This document shows positions 15,630-24,633 of a stretch of DNA of 64,000 nt, one piece after another. The stretch lies in the NCBI RefSeq assembly GCF_029051725.1, contig NZ_JAACFU010000001.1:186001-250000 (forward strand), in the 5' to 3' direction. Each line of letters starts with the position of its first letter. The stretch's first letter is position 1. The position numbers and the translations under genes were made by a program. Origin of the DNA: Bradyrhizobium sp. CSS354 (lineage in GTDB: Bacteria; Pseudomonadota; Alphaproteobacteria; Rhizobiales; Xanthobacteraceae). The notes under the pieces were generated by a model that worked only from the letters and a program-made list of their open reading frames with translations, searched no databases and was not told the origin of the DNA.

Positions 15630-16427
15630 TCATCGTTGGGCATCTGCGTCGTCATCGCCTTCAACCTGCAAAATGGTCTCCGACAGCAGAGCGGCAGCCT
15701 TTTGCAGCGGGCCTATGAACCGGTCCAACTCGACGAAGCTGACGCGTGCCACCGGCACGGAGACGCCCAGGCAAGCGATCAGCTCTCGATCCGGGGACAG
15801 GATGGGCACGGCACACCCCACCACGCCTTTCACGTACTCTTCGTTCGTTTTGGCCCAGCCGCGCTGCCGCGTCTCTTCGAGCACCTTCATCAGCGCGTGG
15901 ACATCGACAATCGTCGTTTCCGTGAATTTGATCAGAGCGAGTGCGCGGCAGAGCTTCGCCCGGGTCCGCTCGGGCAATCCGCTCATGTAGATCTTTCCGG
16001 TGGACGTGCAGTGTAGCGGCGCCGCTTCTCCCGGATTGAACTGAAGACCTTGCGGCTCCGAAACGCGAACGCTGTCCACATACGCGACGGAATTATCGCG
16101 CACGACGCCGATTTCGCATTGTTCGCCGATTTCTGCCGCGACAGCTCGAAGTACCGCGTGCCGCCGCGCTGTGCGGAAGGCCGCTCCGATCACCGTCGCG
16201 GACAGCGTGACGAGTTGATTACCGACAACGTAACGCTTGGTCCCCAACGCCTTCTGAAGCAGTCCGCGACCTTCAAGATTTCCGACCAACCTGTGCGCCG
16301 TTGGAAGAGGCAGCGAGAGAGCCTTCGCGATCTCTGCCGCTGAGACGGCTTTGCGTTGGTCAGCAACATGCCGAACGATCGCGAGGGCGCGGTCCAAGGG
16401 TCCATCCCTCTCAACTTGCTTCGTCAT
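15630..16427 (-). CDS. IclR-family transcriptional regulator
   Basis: 265 residues. The N-terminal winged helix (KAVSAAEIAKALSLPLPTAHRLVGNLEGRGLL) covers about 28-59, followed by the IclR effector domain with HCTSTGKIYMSGLPERTRA near 134-152. It diverges from a class V aminotransferase gene and its ABC transporter operon, so I infer that it controls them. The 233-base divergent region is AT-rich, with weak symmetric sequences (GGAATA...TATTCG) and no compelling palindrome. The ligand would be the amino compound handled by those genes. Confidence 0.9.
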   Translation of the reverse strand: MTKQVERDGPLDRALAIVRHVADQRKAVSAAEIAKALSLPLPTAHRLVGNLEGRGLLQKALGTKRYVVGNQLVTLSATVIGAAFRTARRHAVLRAVAAEIGEQCEIGVVRDNSVAYVDSVRVSEPQGLQFNPGEAAPLHCTSTGKIYMSGLPERTRAKLCRALALIKFTETTIVDVHALMKVLEETRQRGWAKTNEEYVKGVVGCAVPILSPDRELIACLGVSVPVARVSFVELDRFIGPLQKAAALLSETILQVEGDDDADAQR

Positions 16428-16660
16428 TTCCCTACCGGTTGGGAGGCAGCAGAATATACAACAATGACAGTAATTATCATTTTTCGGAATAAAATCTATT
16501 GATATTCGACAATTCTATTTGTCCCGATCCGGAAAGCTCATATTCTTGGCGCTGCGGGCGATTGACCAAAAGTTGTGCAACGCAGTCTCGCCGTTTCGAA
16601 ATGTCGCTCCGTCGCTTGGCCGACTGCCAAGTCCGACGGCGCGCTCAACAGGAGATGTGC

Positions 16661-17821
16661 ATGTCTCGTCACTACGACGTGGACGCCGTGAGGAAGGAAT
16701 TCCCTGCCGTTGAACGGATGGTTTATCTGGACTCGGGATTTCAAACGCCGCTCGCGCGCCCGGTGAAAGCCGCGATCGAGCTCTTCCTCCGCGAGGGCTT
16801 CGAGACGGCTGGCCCGAAAAGCGCATGGCTCGACCGGGTGGAGCAGACCCGCGCCAAGGTCGCTCGCTTTCTCGGCGTGACAGCGGACGAGATCGCCTTC
16901 ACGAAAAACACGTCGGAAAGCATGAACATCGCGGCAAACGCACTGCCGCTCCAGGCCGGTGACAATGTTCTGATGATCCATGGCGATCATCCGAACAACG
17001 CCTACGCGTTCCTCAATCTGCAGCGGAAGGGCGTAGAAATCCGCTTCGTTCCGATGACGGATATCGTCGACGGCGACAGCTTTGCTGGCTTCATTGACGA
17101 CAAGACGCGTGCGATTTCGATGTCGCATGTGACCTTCCATGCCGGTCACTGCTTTGACATCGAGAGCGTCGGCGCGATGTGCGCCAGGAAGAAGCTCTAC
17201 TTCGTCGTCGATGTGATGCAGGCGATCGGCGTCGTACCTGTTGACGCGAAGGCGATCGGCGCCAGCTTCATCGGCTCCGGCAGCCACAAGGGACTGCTCG
17301 TTCCGCAAGGGCTCGGGCTTCTCTATTGGGACAAATCCCTTGGAGAGCTGGAACCGACCTATATGGCGGCCGCGAGCCTCGCCGACATGCCCAGCGACCT
17401 CATCGCGCGTCCCGACAAAATGGCGCTCTCTCCGACCGCCAGGCGCTTTGAACTTGGCAACTTCAATCTGCCCGCGATCCATGCTCTGGGTGCTTCCCTC
17501 GACATGATCGAGCAGATCGGGGTGCAGAACATCCAGAACCACTGCTTCGACCTCGGCGATCACCTGATCGCGCGCCTGGACGAACTGGACGTCCGCCTGG
17601 TTGGCCCACGCGAGCGACAACACCGCGCTCCGCACATTTACGTCATCGCCCTGCCCGCAGCGGACTGGCTCGGGCATTTCGAGGAGAACGGCGTGCGCGT
17701 TTCGCCCGAACGTGACGGCATCCGCGTCTCGCTCGGCATGTTCAACACCGCGACGGATATCGATCGCCTGATCGACGTCATTCGCCGGCGAGGGCTCGGA
17801 CGCCCTTCGGTTGCAGCTTGA
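16661..17821 (+). CDS. Class V PLP-dependent aminotransferase/cysteine desulfurase-like enzyme
   Basis: 386 residues from the ATG at 16661, which has AGGAG six bases upstream; longer frames upstream lack conservation. The fold-type I PLP pattern is clear: TKNTSESMNIAANAL near 83-97, VDVMQAIGVVPVD near 182-194 (Asp for the pyridine nitrogen), and the Schiff-base Lys in GSGSHKGLLVPQG near 208. It resembles isopenicillin-N-epimerase-like members more than NifS, because no active-site Cys loop is evident. It lies with a glutamate-type ABC transporter, so an amino acid or amine substrate is likely. The reaction is unknown. Confidence 0.82.
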   Translation: MSRHYDVDAVRKEFPAVERMVYLDSGFQTPLARPVKAAIELFLREGFETAGPKSAWLDRVEQTRAKVARFLGVTADEIAFTKNTSESMNIAANALPLQAGDNVLMIHGDHPNNAYAFLNLQRKGVEIRFVPMTDIVDGDSFAGFIDDKTRAISMSHVTFHAGHCFDIESVGAMCARKKLYFVVDVMQAIGVVPVDAKAIGASFIGSGSHKGLLVPQGLGLLYWDKSLGELEPTYMAAASLADMPSDLIARPDKMALSPTARRFELGNFNLPAIHALGASLDMIEQIGVQNIQNHCFDLGDHLIARLDELDVRLVGPRERQHRAPHIYVIALPAADWLGHFEENGVRVSPERDGIRVSLGMFNTATDIDRLIDVIRRRGLGRPSVAA

Positions 17822-17838
17822 ATTTGACAAACGATGGG

Positions 17839-18747
17839 ATGGCAAAAACCATGAAACAGCTCGTTCAGGTATTGGGACTTCTCCCGGCGCTCTTAGCTAT
17901 CAACGCAAGCCCATCCGCGGCGGCGGATAGCCCGACGCTGGACAAGATCAAATCCAGCGGTTCGATTACGATCGGCCACCGTGAGGCCTCGATACCGTTC
18001 TCGTACCTCGGGCCCGACCAGAAGCCCGTCGGTTTCTCGCTCGATCTCTGCGCGGCGATCGTCGATCGCGTCAAGGAGGAGCTGAGATTGCCCAATCTCA
18101 AGGTCAGCTTCACCCCGGTGAACTCGTCGAACCGGATACCGCTGATCCAGAGCGGGACCGTCGACATCGAATGCGGCGGCACCGCGAATGACAAGAAGCG
18201 GCAGGAACAGGTCTCGTTTTCGGTCGCCACGTTCGTCAGCCAGCCGCGATGGCTGGTCAAGGCCGCCAGTGGCGTCAAGACCGCCGGCGACCTGAAAGGC
18301 AAGACGATCGTCGTCACCCAAGGCTCCAACGCGGTCGGCTTCGCGCAGGGCGTCAACGCCAAAGAACAGCTCGGGCTCAACATCGTCCAAGCCAAGGACC
18401 ATGCGGAATCCTTCCTCATGTTGAACACCGGCCGTGCGGCCGCCTTCATGGAGGACGATATTCTCCTCGCCGGGCTCAAGGCTGCGGCGCCTAATCCGGA
18501 CGCACTCCTGTTCCTTCCCGAGGGTTACGCGAAGATCTACTACGGGCTGATGTTCACGAAGGGCGATGCCGGCTTCAAGGCACTCATCGACGACGTTCTC
18601 TCCAAGCAAATGGCATCAGGCCAATTCGAGAAGACCTACGCAAAATGGTTTACCAAGCCGATCCCGCCAAAGGGTGAGAATCTCGCATTTCCGCTCACCG
18701 ACGAGTTGATGGGCCGGATCGCGCATCCCAGCGATGCTGTCGACTGA
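17839..18747 (+). CDS. Amino-acid ABC transporter substrate-binding protein (GltI-like)
   Basis: 302 residues from the ATG at 17839, with an alternative ATG at 17851; a TTG at 17818 overlapping the previous stop is also open. A signal peptide (hydrophobic VLGLLPALLAINASPSAAA) precedes the mature SBP_bac_3 domain. IPFSYLGPDQKPVGFSLDLC and SGTVDIECGGTANDKKR are typical of the glutamate/aspartate branch of polar amino-acid binding proteins. It acts in the periplasm with the two permeases and ATPase downstream. Linkage to a PLP enzyme suggests a less common amino acid; the ligand is not determinable by reading. Confidence 0.88.
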   Translation: MAKTMKQLVQVLGLLPALLAINASPSAAADSPTLDKIKSSGSITIGHREASIPFSYLGPDQKPVGFSLDLCAAIVDRVKEELRLPNLKVSFTPVNSSNRIPLIQSGTVDIECGGTANDKKRQEQVSFSVATFVSQPRWLVKAASGVKTAGDLKGKTIVVTQGSNAVGFAQGVNAKEQLGLNIVQAKDHAESFLMLNTGRAAAFMEDDILLAGLKAAAPNPDALLFLPEGYAKIYYGLMFTKGDAGFKALIDDVLSKQMASGQFEKTYAKWFTKPIPPKGENLAFPLTDELMGRIAHPSDAVD

Positions 18748-18810
18748 CTGACGGAGCCGATCGTCTCGCTAGATCATCCTCGTCCGCACCTGCAACTTTG
18801 AGGACTCGCG

Positions 18811-19602
18811 ATGTTCGGAGTGCTTTTTGAACAGACGGCGGACGGCCAGCGCTATATCGACTGGCTGCTGTCGGGCCTCGGCTGGACACTCGCTCTCGCC
18901 TTCTTCGGCTGGTGGATCGCCTTCGGCATCGGGGTGATCGTCGGCGTGGGCCGCACGGTGCAAAATCGCGTCTTCGCGATACCGGCCCGGCTCTATGTCG
19001 AGATATTCCGGAACATCCCTGTCCTTGTGCAGATGTTCCTCTGGTATTTTGTTTTCCCAGAGGTGGTGCCAAGCGCAATCGGAGATGCAATCAAGCAGAT
19101 CCCGCCGCCATGGGCATCGTTCTTCCCGGCACTTCTTTGCCTCGGGCTCTACACGGCTTCCCGCATAGCCGAGCAGGTCCGGGCCGGCATCGAGGCGCTC
19201 CCAAAGGGACAGCTCGAAGCCGCCAACGCTCTCGGCCTCAGCAGTTACCTCACCTATCGACACGTCATCGTGCCGCAGGCCTTGCGCCTCATCGTGCCGA
19301 GCCTCACCAGCGAGGTGATGGGCATCTACAAGAACACCTCCGTCGCACTCACGATCGGCTTGATGGAACTGACCGCCCAGGCACGCCAGATCAGTGAAGC
19401 GACGTTCCAGACATTCACTGCCTTTGGCGCGGCGACCGTCGTCTATCTCTGTCTGGCACTGATTGCCTATCAAGCCATGGCGCTGATCGACAGAGCGGTC
19501 CGGATTCCGGGTAGCGCGCCCGCCACGCTCCCAGCTGACCAGGATCTCGCCAGCGAAGTGCAGCAAGGCGGCTTGCCCCACGTCATGGAGGCCGCGAAAT
19601 GA
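18811..19602 (+). CDS. Amino-acid ABC transporter permease (GltJ-like)
   Basis: 263 residues with about five to six membrane segments. The EAA loop reads IEALPKGQLEAANALGLSSYLTYRHVIVPQALRLIVPSLTSE near 126-167, the HisMQ-type coupling motif. It forms the inner-membrane channel with the next gene. Its stop overlaps that gene's ATG by four bases. The long N-terminal periplasmic segment before the first loop matches GltJ-type permeases. Confidence 0.9.
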   Translation: MFGVLFEQTADGQRYIDWLLSGLGWTLALAFFGWWIAFGIGVIVGVGRTVQNRVFAIPARLYVEIFRNIPVLVQMFLWYFVFPEVVPSAIGDAIKQIPPPWASFFPALLCLGLYTASRIAEQVRAGIEALPKGQLEAANALGLSSYLTYRHVIVPQALRLIVPSLTSEVMGIYKNTSVALTIGLMELTAQARQISEATFQTFTAFGAATVVYLCLALIAYQAMALIDRAVRIPGSAPATLPADQDLASEVQQGGLPHVMEAAK

Positions 19603-20291
19603 ACGCCCTCGATTTCTCGATCGTCGCGCAATCATGGCCCTATCTCTGGTCGGGCCTGCTGTTCTCACTGTCGCTCACGGCCGCCGCGTTCGCCATCGGC
19701 ATGATTCTCGGAACCTGCCTTGCGCTGGCGCAGCACTTCGAGATTCCCGTGGTTGCCCAGATCATCCGCGGCTACGTTGCGATCATCCGGTCGATCCCGC
19801 TGATCCTCGTTCTGTTCTGGTTTTTCTTTCTGGTGCCGATCGTGCTTGGGCACCTTAGCGGCAACGGCCGCCCGATCCCGATCGGCGCCACCTATACCGC
19901 CTTCATCACTTTCGGCTTGTTTGAGGCGGCCTACTATTCCGAGATCATCCGCGTTGGACTGCGTGCCGTGAACAAGGGCCAGTTTGAGGCCTGCCAGGCC
20001 CTCGCGCTGTCCACCTACGACACCTACCGCCACATTGTCCTCCCGCAGGTCCTGCGGGTGGCAAGCCCGATTATCCTGAGCCAGACGATCATTCTGTTTC
20101 AGGACACGTCTCTCGTCTATGTCCTGTCGTTGACGGATCTTCTCGGTGCCGCCTCCAAGCTCGCGCAGCTCAACGGCCGCCTCGTCGAAATGTACCTCGT
20201 CATAGCTGTAGCCTATCTCGTCATCAGCTCTGCGACGTCCCAGTGCGTCGCCATCCTTCGCAAGCGATATGCTGTTGCCGCTGCCCGCTGA
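19599..20291 (+). CDS. Amino-acid ABC transporter permease (GltK-like)
   Basis: 230 residues and about five membrane helices. The EAA motif [35 protein letters not shown] is near 119-153, partner of the preceding permease. ATGA overlap with the upstream gene indicates coupled translation. It is part of the IclR-linked uptake operon. Confidence 0.9.
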   Translation: MNALDFSIVAQSWPYLWSGLLFSLSLTAAAFAIGMILGTCLALAQHFEIPVVAQIIRGYVAIIRSIPLILVLFWFFFLVPIVLGHLSGNGRPIPIGATYTAFITFGLFEAAYYSEIIRVGLRAVNKGQFEACQALALSTYDTYRHIVLPQVLRVASPIILSQTIILFQDTSLVYVLSLTDLLGAASKLAQLNGRLVEMYLVIAVAYLVISSATSQCVAILRKRYAVAAAR

Positions 20292-20331
20292 CCATCGGGG
20301 TACCGAACGGCCTCGCATTTGGGAGACGAAC

Positions 20332-21099
20332 ATGCCTCGAGCGACTGTCAGCAATGCCACACGACCCGCCGAGATCGTCGTCGTCGAGAACGTAGTGAAG
20401 CGGTTCGGCGCGTTCACCGCGCTGAACGACGTTACCCTCAAGGTCGACAAGGGCGAGAAGATCGTGCTCTGCGGACCATCAGGCTCCGGCAAGTCCACCC
20501 TCATCCGGTGCATCAACCATATCGAGAAGCACGATGCAGGCAGGATCATCGTCGATGGTGTCGAACTGACCAACCGCATCGCCGACATCAACAGCGTACG
20601 TTGTGAAGTCGGGATGGTATTTCAGAGCTTCAACCTTTTTCCGCACCTCACCGTCGCGGAGAACTGCATGCTGGCTCCGATCAGGGTTCGCGGGATTTCG
20701 CAGTCCGAGGCGCGCGATCGCGCACTCGGCCTGCTGCGGAAGGTCCGCATTCAGGATCAGGCCGGCAAGTATCCCGCGCAATTGTCGGGCGGTCAGCAGC
20801 AACGTGTCGCCATCGCGCGAGCGCTGTGCATGCAGCCCAAGATCATGCTGTTCGACGAACCGACATCGGCTCTCGACCCCGAGATGGTCAAGGAGGTACT
20901 GGAAACCATGGTCGAGCTGGCGAAAGAGGGAATGACGATGGTGTGCGTGACGCACGAGATGGGATTCGCCCGGGAGGTCGCCGACCGGGTGGTCTTCATG
21001 GATCGTGGCAGCATCATCGAAGAGGCCGAGCCCGAAACGTTCTTCAAAGCCCCTCGCACGGAACGGGCGAAGGCTTTTCTGAACCAGATCATTCACTAG
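20332..21099 (+). CDS. Amino-acid ABC transporter ATP-binding protein (GltL-like)
   Basis: 255 residues from the ATG at 20332, preceded by GGGAG; an open frame from 20269 overlaps the permease and is not conserved. Walker A is GPSGSGKST near 46-54, the Q-loop follows in [13 protein letters not shown], the signature is [15 protein letters not shown] near 147-161, and Walker B is [13 protein letters not shown] near 168-180. It energises the transporter and closes the operon. It converges on the histidine kinase gene, leaving 56 bases between the stops with no clear terminator. Confidence 0.93.
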   Translation: MPRATVSNATRPAEIVVVENVVKRFGAFTALNDVTLKVDKGEKIVLCGPSGSGKSTLIRCINHIEKHDAGRIIVDGVELTNRIADINSVRCEVGMVFQSFNLFPHLTVAENCMLAPIRVRGISQSEARDRALGLLRKVRIQDQAGKYPAQLSGGQQQRVAIARALCMQPKIMLFDEPTSALDPEMVKEVLETMVELAKEGMTMVCVTHEMGFAREVADRVVFMDRGSIIEEAEPETFFKAPRTERAKAFLNQIIH

Positions 21100-21155
21100 C
21101 TGAATCGGCAGCGCCCGATAGAGTGCGGCTTGTCGAGGCGGTGCCACAGCCCCGT

Positions 21156-22862
21156 TCACGACGCCCCGGAGCGCTTGGTTTCCGCGCCGATTCGAAAGTC
21201 CGATTTTGCAGCGGTGAGCGCTGCGGCGAGCTCGTCGATGTGGTAGGGTTTCGACAGGATCCGGATCCCGGCCATTTCGGCCTCGTGAACCGCGGCTTCG
21301 GCGTATCCGCTCGTCAGCAGGACCGGGATGTCGCTTCGCCTTCTCCTGATCTCGCGCGCGAGTTCGACACCGTTCATGCCGCCCGGCATCATGATGTCGG
21401 AAAACACCAGATCGACAGAGCGGCCGTCCGCTAGGGCACCGAGAGCCGCCGCAGCGCTGGCCGCGCGCGTGACCTGGTAACCAAGCTGCGCAAGCATTTC
21501 GCTGACCAGCGCGGCGACCTCGTCGTCGTCTTCGACGAGGAGAACCCGGCCGTGATTGGCCTTCTTGGGACGCGCCCTGTTCAGGTCGATGAGATGCCGT
21601 TCACCCGAAGGAATATTCCTGGATCGCGGCAAATAGAGCTCGATGCTGGTGCCCTCGTCGACGATCGATTTTATTCGAACCATCCCGCGTGATTGCGTCG
21701 CAAATCCGTGGACCTGCGCAAGCCCCAGGCCCGAGCCTTTCCCGACATCCTTGGTCGTGAAGAACGGTTCGAAGACCCGCGCCAGGATCTCGGGGCTCAT
21801 TCCAACACCTCTATCGATCACGGACAGACGAACGTAATCGCCCGCGATCTCGTCCTCGGCCAGGCCGGCCAGGTTCTCGCCGCGGACAACGATCGTGCCA
21901 CCGTTTGGCATCGCATCGCGGGCATTGACCGCCAGGTTGAGAATGACCAGTTCGAGCTCTCCCGGATCGACCTCCACCGGCCAAAGCCCCTCCGGAAAAT
22001 CGAACTCGACGTGAACGTCGCCTCTCAGGCTCCGATCGAGCAATTCGCGCATGCCGCCGATTTGCGCCGGGATGTCGACGGCCTCGGGCCGGAGCTTCTG
22101 CCGCCGTGAAAAAGCCAGAAGCTGCCTGGTCAGGCCGGCACCACGCTGCGCCGCCTGAACCATTCCTTCCAACAGACGACGCCGCCGATCAGGATCCGTC
22201 TGCCTGTCGAGCATGTCCAATCCACCGGAGATCACCATCAGCAGATTATTGAAGTCGTGAGCTACTCCGCCGGTCAATTGCCCGATGGCTTCGATCTTCT
22301 GGGCCTGACGAAGGGTCTCCTCGACGCGGGCACGCTCTTCCATTTCGGCCCGCAGATGCTTGTTGGCCTCCTCGAGCGCGCGCGTGCGCTCGACCACGAG
22401 CTTCTCGAGCTCCTGGGCCGTCCGCTCGCGCGCCTGCAGCAAGGTCCGAATTTCATATTGCCGCCGGCGGGCCCGCATTGCGGATTGAATTGCGCTCGTC
22501 AGCGTGATCGGCTGAACCGGGCGCTCGAGCAGGGAAACGTTGCGGAGTGTCTCGATGATGCCGCGGCGCCAGGCAACCACCGCCGGCTGCTCGCGGTGGC
22601 TGGTGAGAATGACAAAGGGCAGGTCGGACCAGGGCGGCTGCCGCTCGATCCAATGTGCCAGCGGCTGGGTATCCTTCCCGAACAAGCCCTCCTCGGCGAG
22701 AAGCACCGCGCCCACGCCGGCCGACATCTCGCTGACCAGTTCAGGCAGACCACGACAATTGATTGCCAGGAGATTCGAATTACGGAAAAGCTCGACCGAT
22801 GCCGGTCCGTCGCGGCCGATCGGAGCAAACACCAGGACGCAATGATCGCGGTCGGCGCTCAT
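21156..22862 (-). CDS. Hybrid histidine kinase/response regulator coupled to a KaiC-like ATPase
   Basis: 568 residues. Residues 1-135 look like a degenerate receiver: the acceptor region reads AVLLAEEG with no Asp. Residues 138-195 are a long Glu/Arg-rich coiled coil. HisKA has the phosphorylated His202 in GGVAHDFNNLL. The ATPase domain shows the N-box NLAVNARDAMPNGG near 309-322, G1 DRGVGM near 350-355 and G2 GKGSGLGLAQ near 374-383. A canonical C-terminal receiver (437-555) has acidic residues at 444-446 and acceptor Asp489 in FSDIMMPGG. No membrane segment is present, so it is cytosolic. Its ATG overlaps the KaiC-like stop, strongly implying joint function. The output is not encoded nearby. 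Confidence 0.9.
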   Translation of the reverse strand: MSADRDHCVLVFAPIGRDGPASVELFRNSNLLAINCRGLPELVSEMSAGVGAVLLAEEGLFGKDTQPLAHWIERQPPWSDLPFVILTSHREQPAVVAWRRGIIETLRNVSLLERPVQPITLTSAIQSAMRARRRQYEIRTLLQARERTAQELEKLVVERTRALEEANKHLRAEMEERARVEETLRQAQKIEAIGQLTGGVAHDFNNLLMVISGGLDMLDRQTDPDRRRRLLEGMVQAAQRGAGLTRQLLAFSRRQKLRPEAVDIPAQIGGMRELLDRSLRGDVHVEFDFPEGLWPVEVDPGELELVILNLAVNARDAMPNGGTIVVRGENLAGLAEDEIAGDYVRLSVIDRGVGMSPEILARVFEPFFTTKDVGKGSGLGLAQVHGFATQSRGMVRIKSIVDEGTSIELYLPRSRNIPSGERHLIDLNRARPKKANHGRVLLVEDDDEVAALVSEMLAQLGYQVTRAASAAAALGALADGRSVDLVFSDIMMPGGMNGVELAREIRRRRSDIPVLLTSGYAEAAVHEAEMAGIRILSKPYHIDELAAALTAAKSDFRIGAETKRSGAS

Positions 22863-24373
22863 TCCGACAGCCCTTCCGGCATCTCCGTGCCCGAGTATCG
22901 CGGATTCCCGGAAAAGATGCCGCTGAATCCGGTCAGCGGAGGACCGACCGTGATGCCGGCACTGCCAAGACGAAACTCGCGAATGGAATTTTCATGATTG
23001 CCGCTGCGCTTCTTCACGACCGAGAGGGCACGCCGCACCGTTCCGCCGACTTCGAAATAGCGCAGCATCAGCACGGCATCGCTCAAATAGCTGATATCGA
23101 GTGCCGTTTCCATCGGACCGACCAGCCCATGCTGAGCGAGGATCAGGACGGTCAGCACGCCTTTCTGTCCGAGATAGCTCAGGAGCTCATGCATCTGGAG
23201 GATGAGAAATCGCTCATCCGGCATTGCGTTGAGGTAGCCGTTCAGACTGTCGATGATAACAATTCGGGCGTTATCCTTTTCGACGCTGTTGCGCACATTG
23301 GCGGCGAATTCGCCGGGGGACATCTCGGCGGGATCGATCTGTTTAAATCGGATGAGTCCCGATTGCAGATGGCTTTCAAGGGGCAGGCCCAGCGTTCGAG
23401 CCCGGGCCTCCACCGTACCGCGACCTTCATCGAAGGCAAAGAACACCGTATGCTCACCGCGATCTGCTGCCGCGATCGCGTAGGTCAGCGCGAGAGAAGA
23501 CTTGCCGACACCGGCGGCGCCCAAAAGCAGCGCACTGGTGCCGCGCTCGAGCCCTCCTCCCAGGAGCTGGTCGAGTTGCACATTGCCGCTGGGCGTCAAC
23601 TCACCGATAAACGAGGTGTGATGTTCCGCCGCTACCAGACGGGGGAATATCCGCACCCCTCCCGCTTCGATCGTAAAATCGTGGAAGCCGCCGCGAAATC
23701 GAATGCCGCGCATCTTGATCACGCGAAGCCGCCGGCGCTCCGCTCCATAATCAATGGCGAGCTGTTCGAGCATCACGACGCCATGCGCGATCGAATGGAG
23801 TTGCAGATCGTCCTGGGACGATGAGAGATCGTCGAGGAGGATGACGGTGCAATTGCGGTTGGTGAAAAAGTGCTTCAGGGCCAGAACCTGGCGCCGGTAC
23901 CGCAGCGGGTTCTGCGCAAGGAGGCGCAGTTCGGACAGGCTGTCCAGCACCACGCGCGCGGGATTGATCCGTTCGACCTCCTTGAATATCAGGCCGGTGG
24001 TTTCGCTCAGCTCCATTTCGGCGGGGTGGAAGACGGTGAGCTCGCGCTCCGGATCGAGCGTCGTCTCCGGCGGCACCAGTTCGAAGATGTCGACGCCTTG
24101 CAGCGACCAGCCGTGCCGCTGTGCAACCAGCGTCAGCTCACGCTTGGTTTCCGACAGGGAGATATAGAGCACGCGTTCACCGCAGCGCGCGCCCTCGAGA
24201 AGGAATTGAAGCGCCATCGTGGTCTTGCCCGAGCCGGGCCGACCCTCGTAGAGGTACATGCGATTGGGATCGAGCCCGCCGTACAGGATATCGTCGAGGC
24301 CGTCACTGCCGGTCGAAATCCTGGGCAACTCTCCGGGGTCGCTGGTTTGCGCCCGGCTTGATGAATTGGTCAT
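22859..24373 (-). CDS. KaiC-like protein with two RecA-type ATPase domains
   Basis: 504 residues from the ATG at 24371-24373, which has a GGGGG ribosome site. Two tandem KaiC domains are evident. The first has GRPGSGKTT (44-52) and Walker B ARVVLDSLSE (about 139-148). The second has GAAGVGKSS (285-293), FFAFDEGRG (311-319) and ARIVIIDSLNGYL near 360. The family includes the cyanobacterial clock ATPase and many bacterial paralogues that signal through kinases. No kaiA or kaiB is in the window. The protein is coupled to the hybrid kinase by a 4-base overlap, and an EcfG-type promoter lies about 100 bases upstream. A stress-timing or phosphorelay-input role is inference. Confidence 0.9.
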   Translation of the reverse strand: MTNSSSRAQTSDPGELPRISTGSDGLDDILYGGLDPNRMYLYEGRPGSGKTTMALQFLLEGARCGERVLYISLSETKRELTLVAQRHGWSLQGVDIFELVPPETTLDPERELTVFHPAEMELSETTGLIFKEVERINPARVVLDSLSELRLLAQNPLRYRRQVLALKHFFTNRNCTVILLDDLSSSQDDLQLHSIAHGVVMLEQLAIDYGAERRRLRVIKMRGIRFRGGFHDFTIEAGGVRIFPRLVAAEHHTSFIGELTPSGNVQLDQLLGGGLERGTSALLLGAAGVGKSSLALTYAIAAADRGEHTVFFAFDEGRGTVEARARTLGLPLESHLQSGLIRFKQIDPAEMSPGEFAANVRNSVEKDNARIVIIDSLNGYLNAMPDERFLILQMHELLSYLGQKGVLTVLILAQHGLVGPMETALDISYLSDAVLMLRYFEVGGTVRRALSVVKKRSGNHENSIREFRLGSAGITVGPPLTGFSGIFSGNPRYSGTEMPEGLSE

Positions 24374-24474
24374 TGAACCCCCGTGAAGCTCCATCGCCGA
24401 CAGTGCGCTCCGGCCCCGAGAAGGGACGCGCGGTCAGCGGCCCGGTCCCAGCCGTAAGGCGAAATCTGGCAAAG

Positions 24475-24500
24475 AACGCCTAAGCCGGGTTCCAAGTTCC
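24475..24500 (-). promoter_or_regulatory. Predicted EcfG (general stress sigma) promoter of the kaiC-like operon
   Basis: Read on the minus strand, GGAAC (24500-24496) is followed after 17 bases by CGTT (24478-24475). This matches the GGAAC-N16/17-cGTT consensus recognised by EcfG sigma factors in alphaproteobacteria. It lies about 100 bases upstream of the ATG at 24373 and points toward it. In the other divergent and leader regions I scanned by eye I found no equivalent pairing. The rest of the 260-base gap holds no gene that I can support. Confidence 0.65.
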
Positions 24501-24633
24501 GCCCCCGGACGCATGTCCGCCAGACCGCCTGCCGCGGAACCGTTCCGGGCGCCCACTTCACCTTTTGCGGTCTGACTGGCGGTCCTAGACGGTCATCGAC
24601 AAGGCAGTTCGCCAGCCCAAAAGCCGCACGGGC

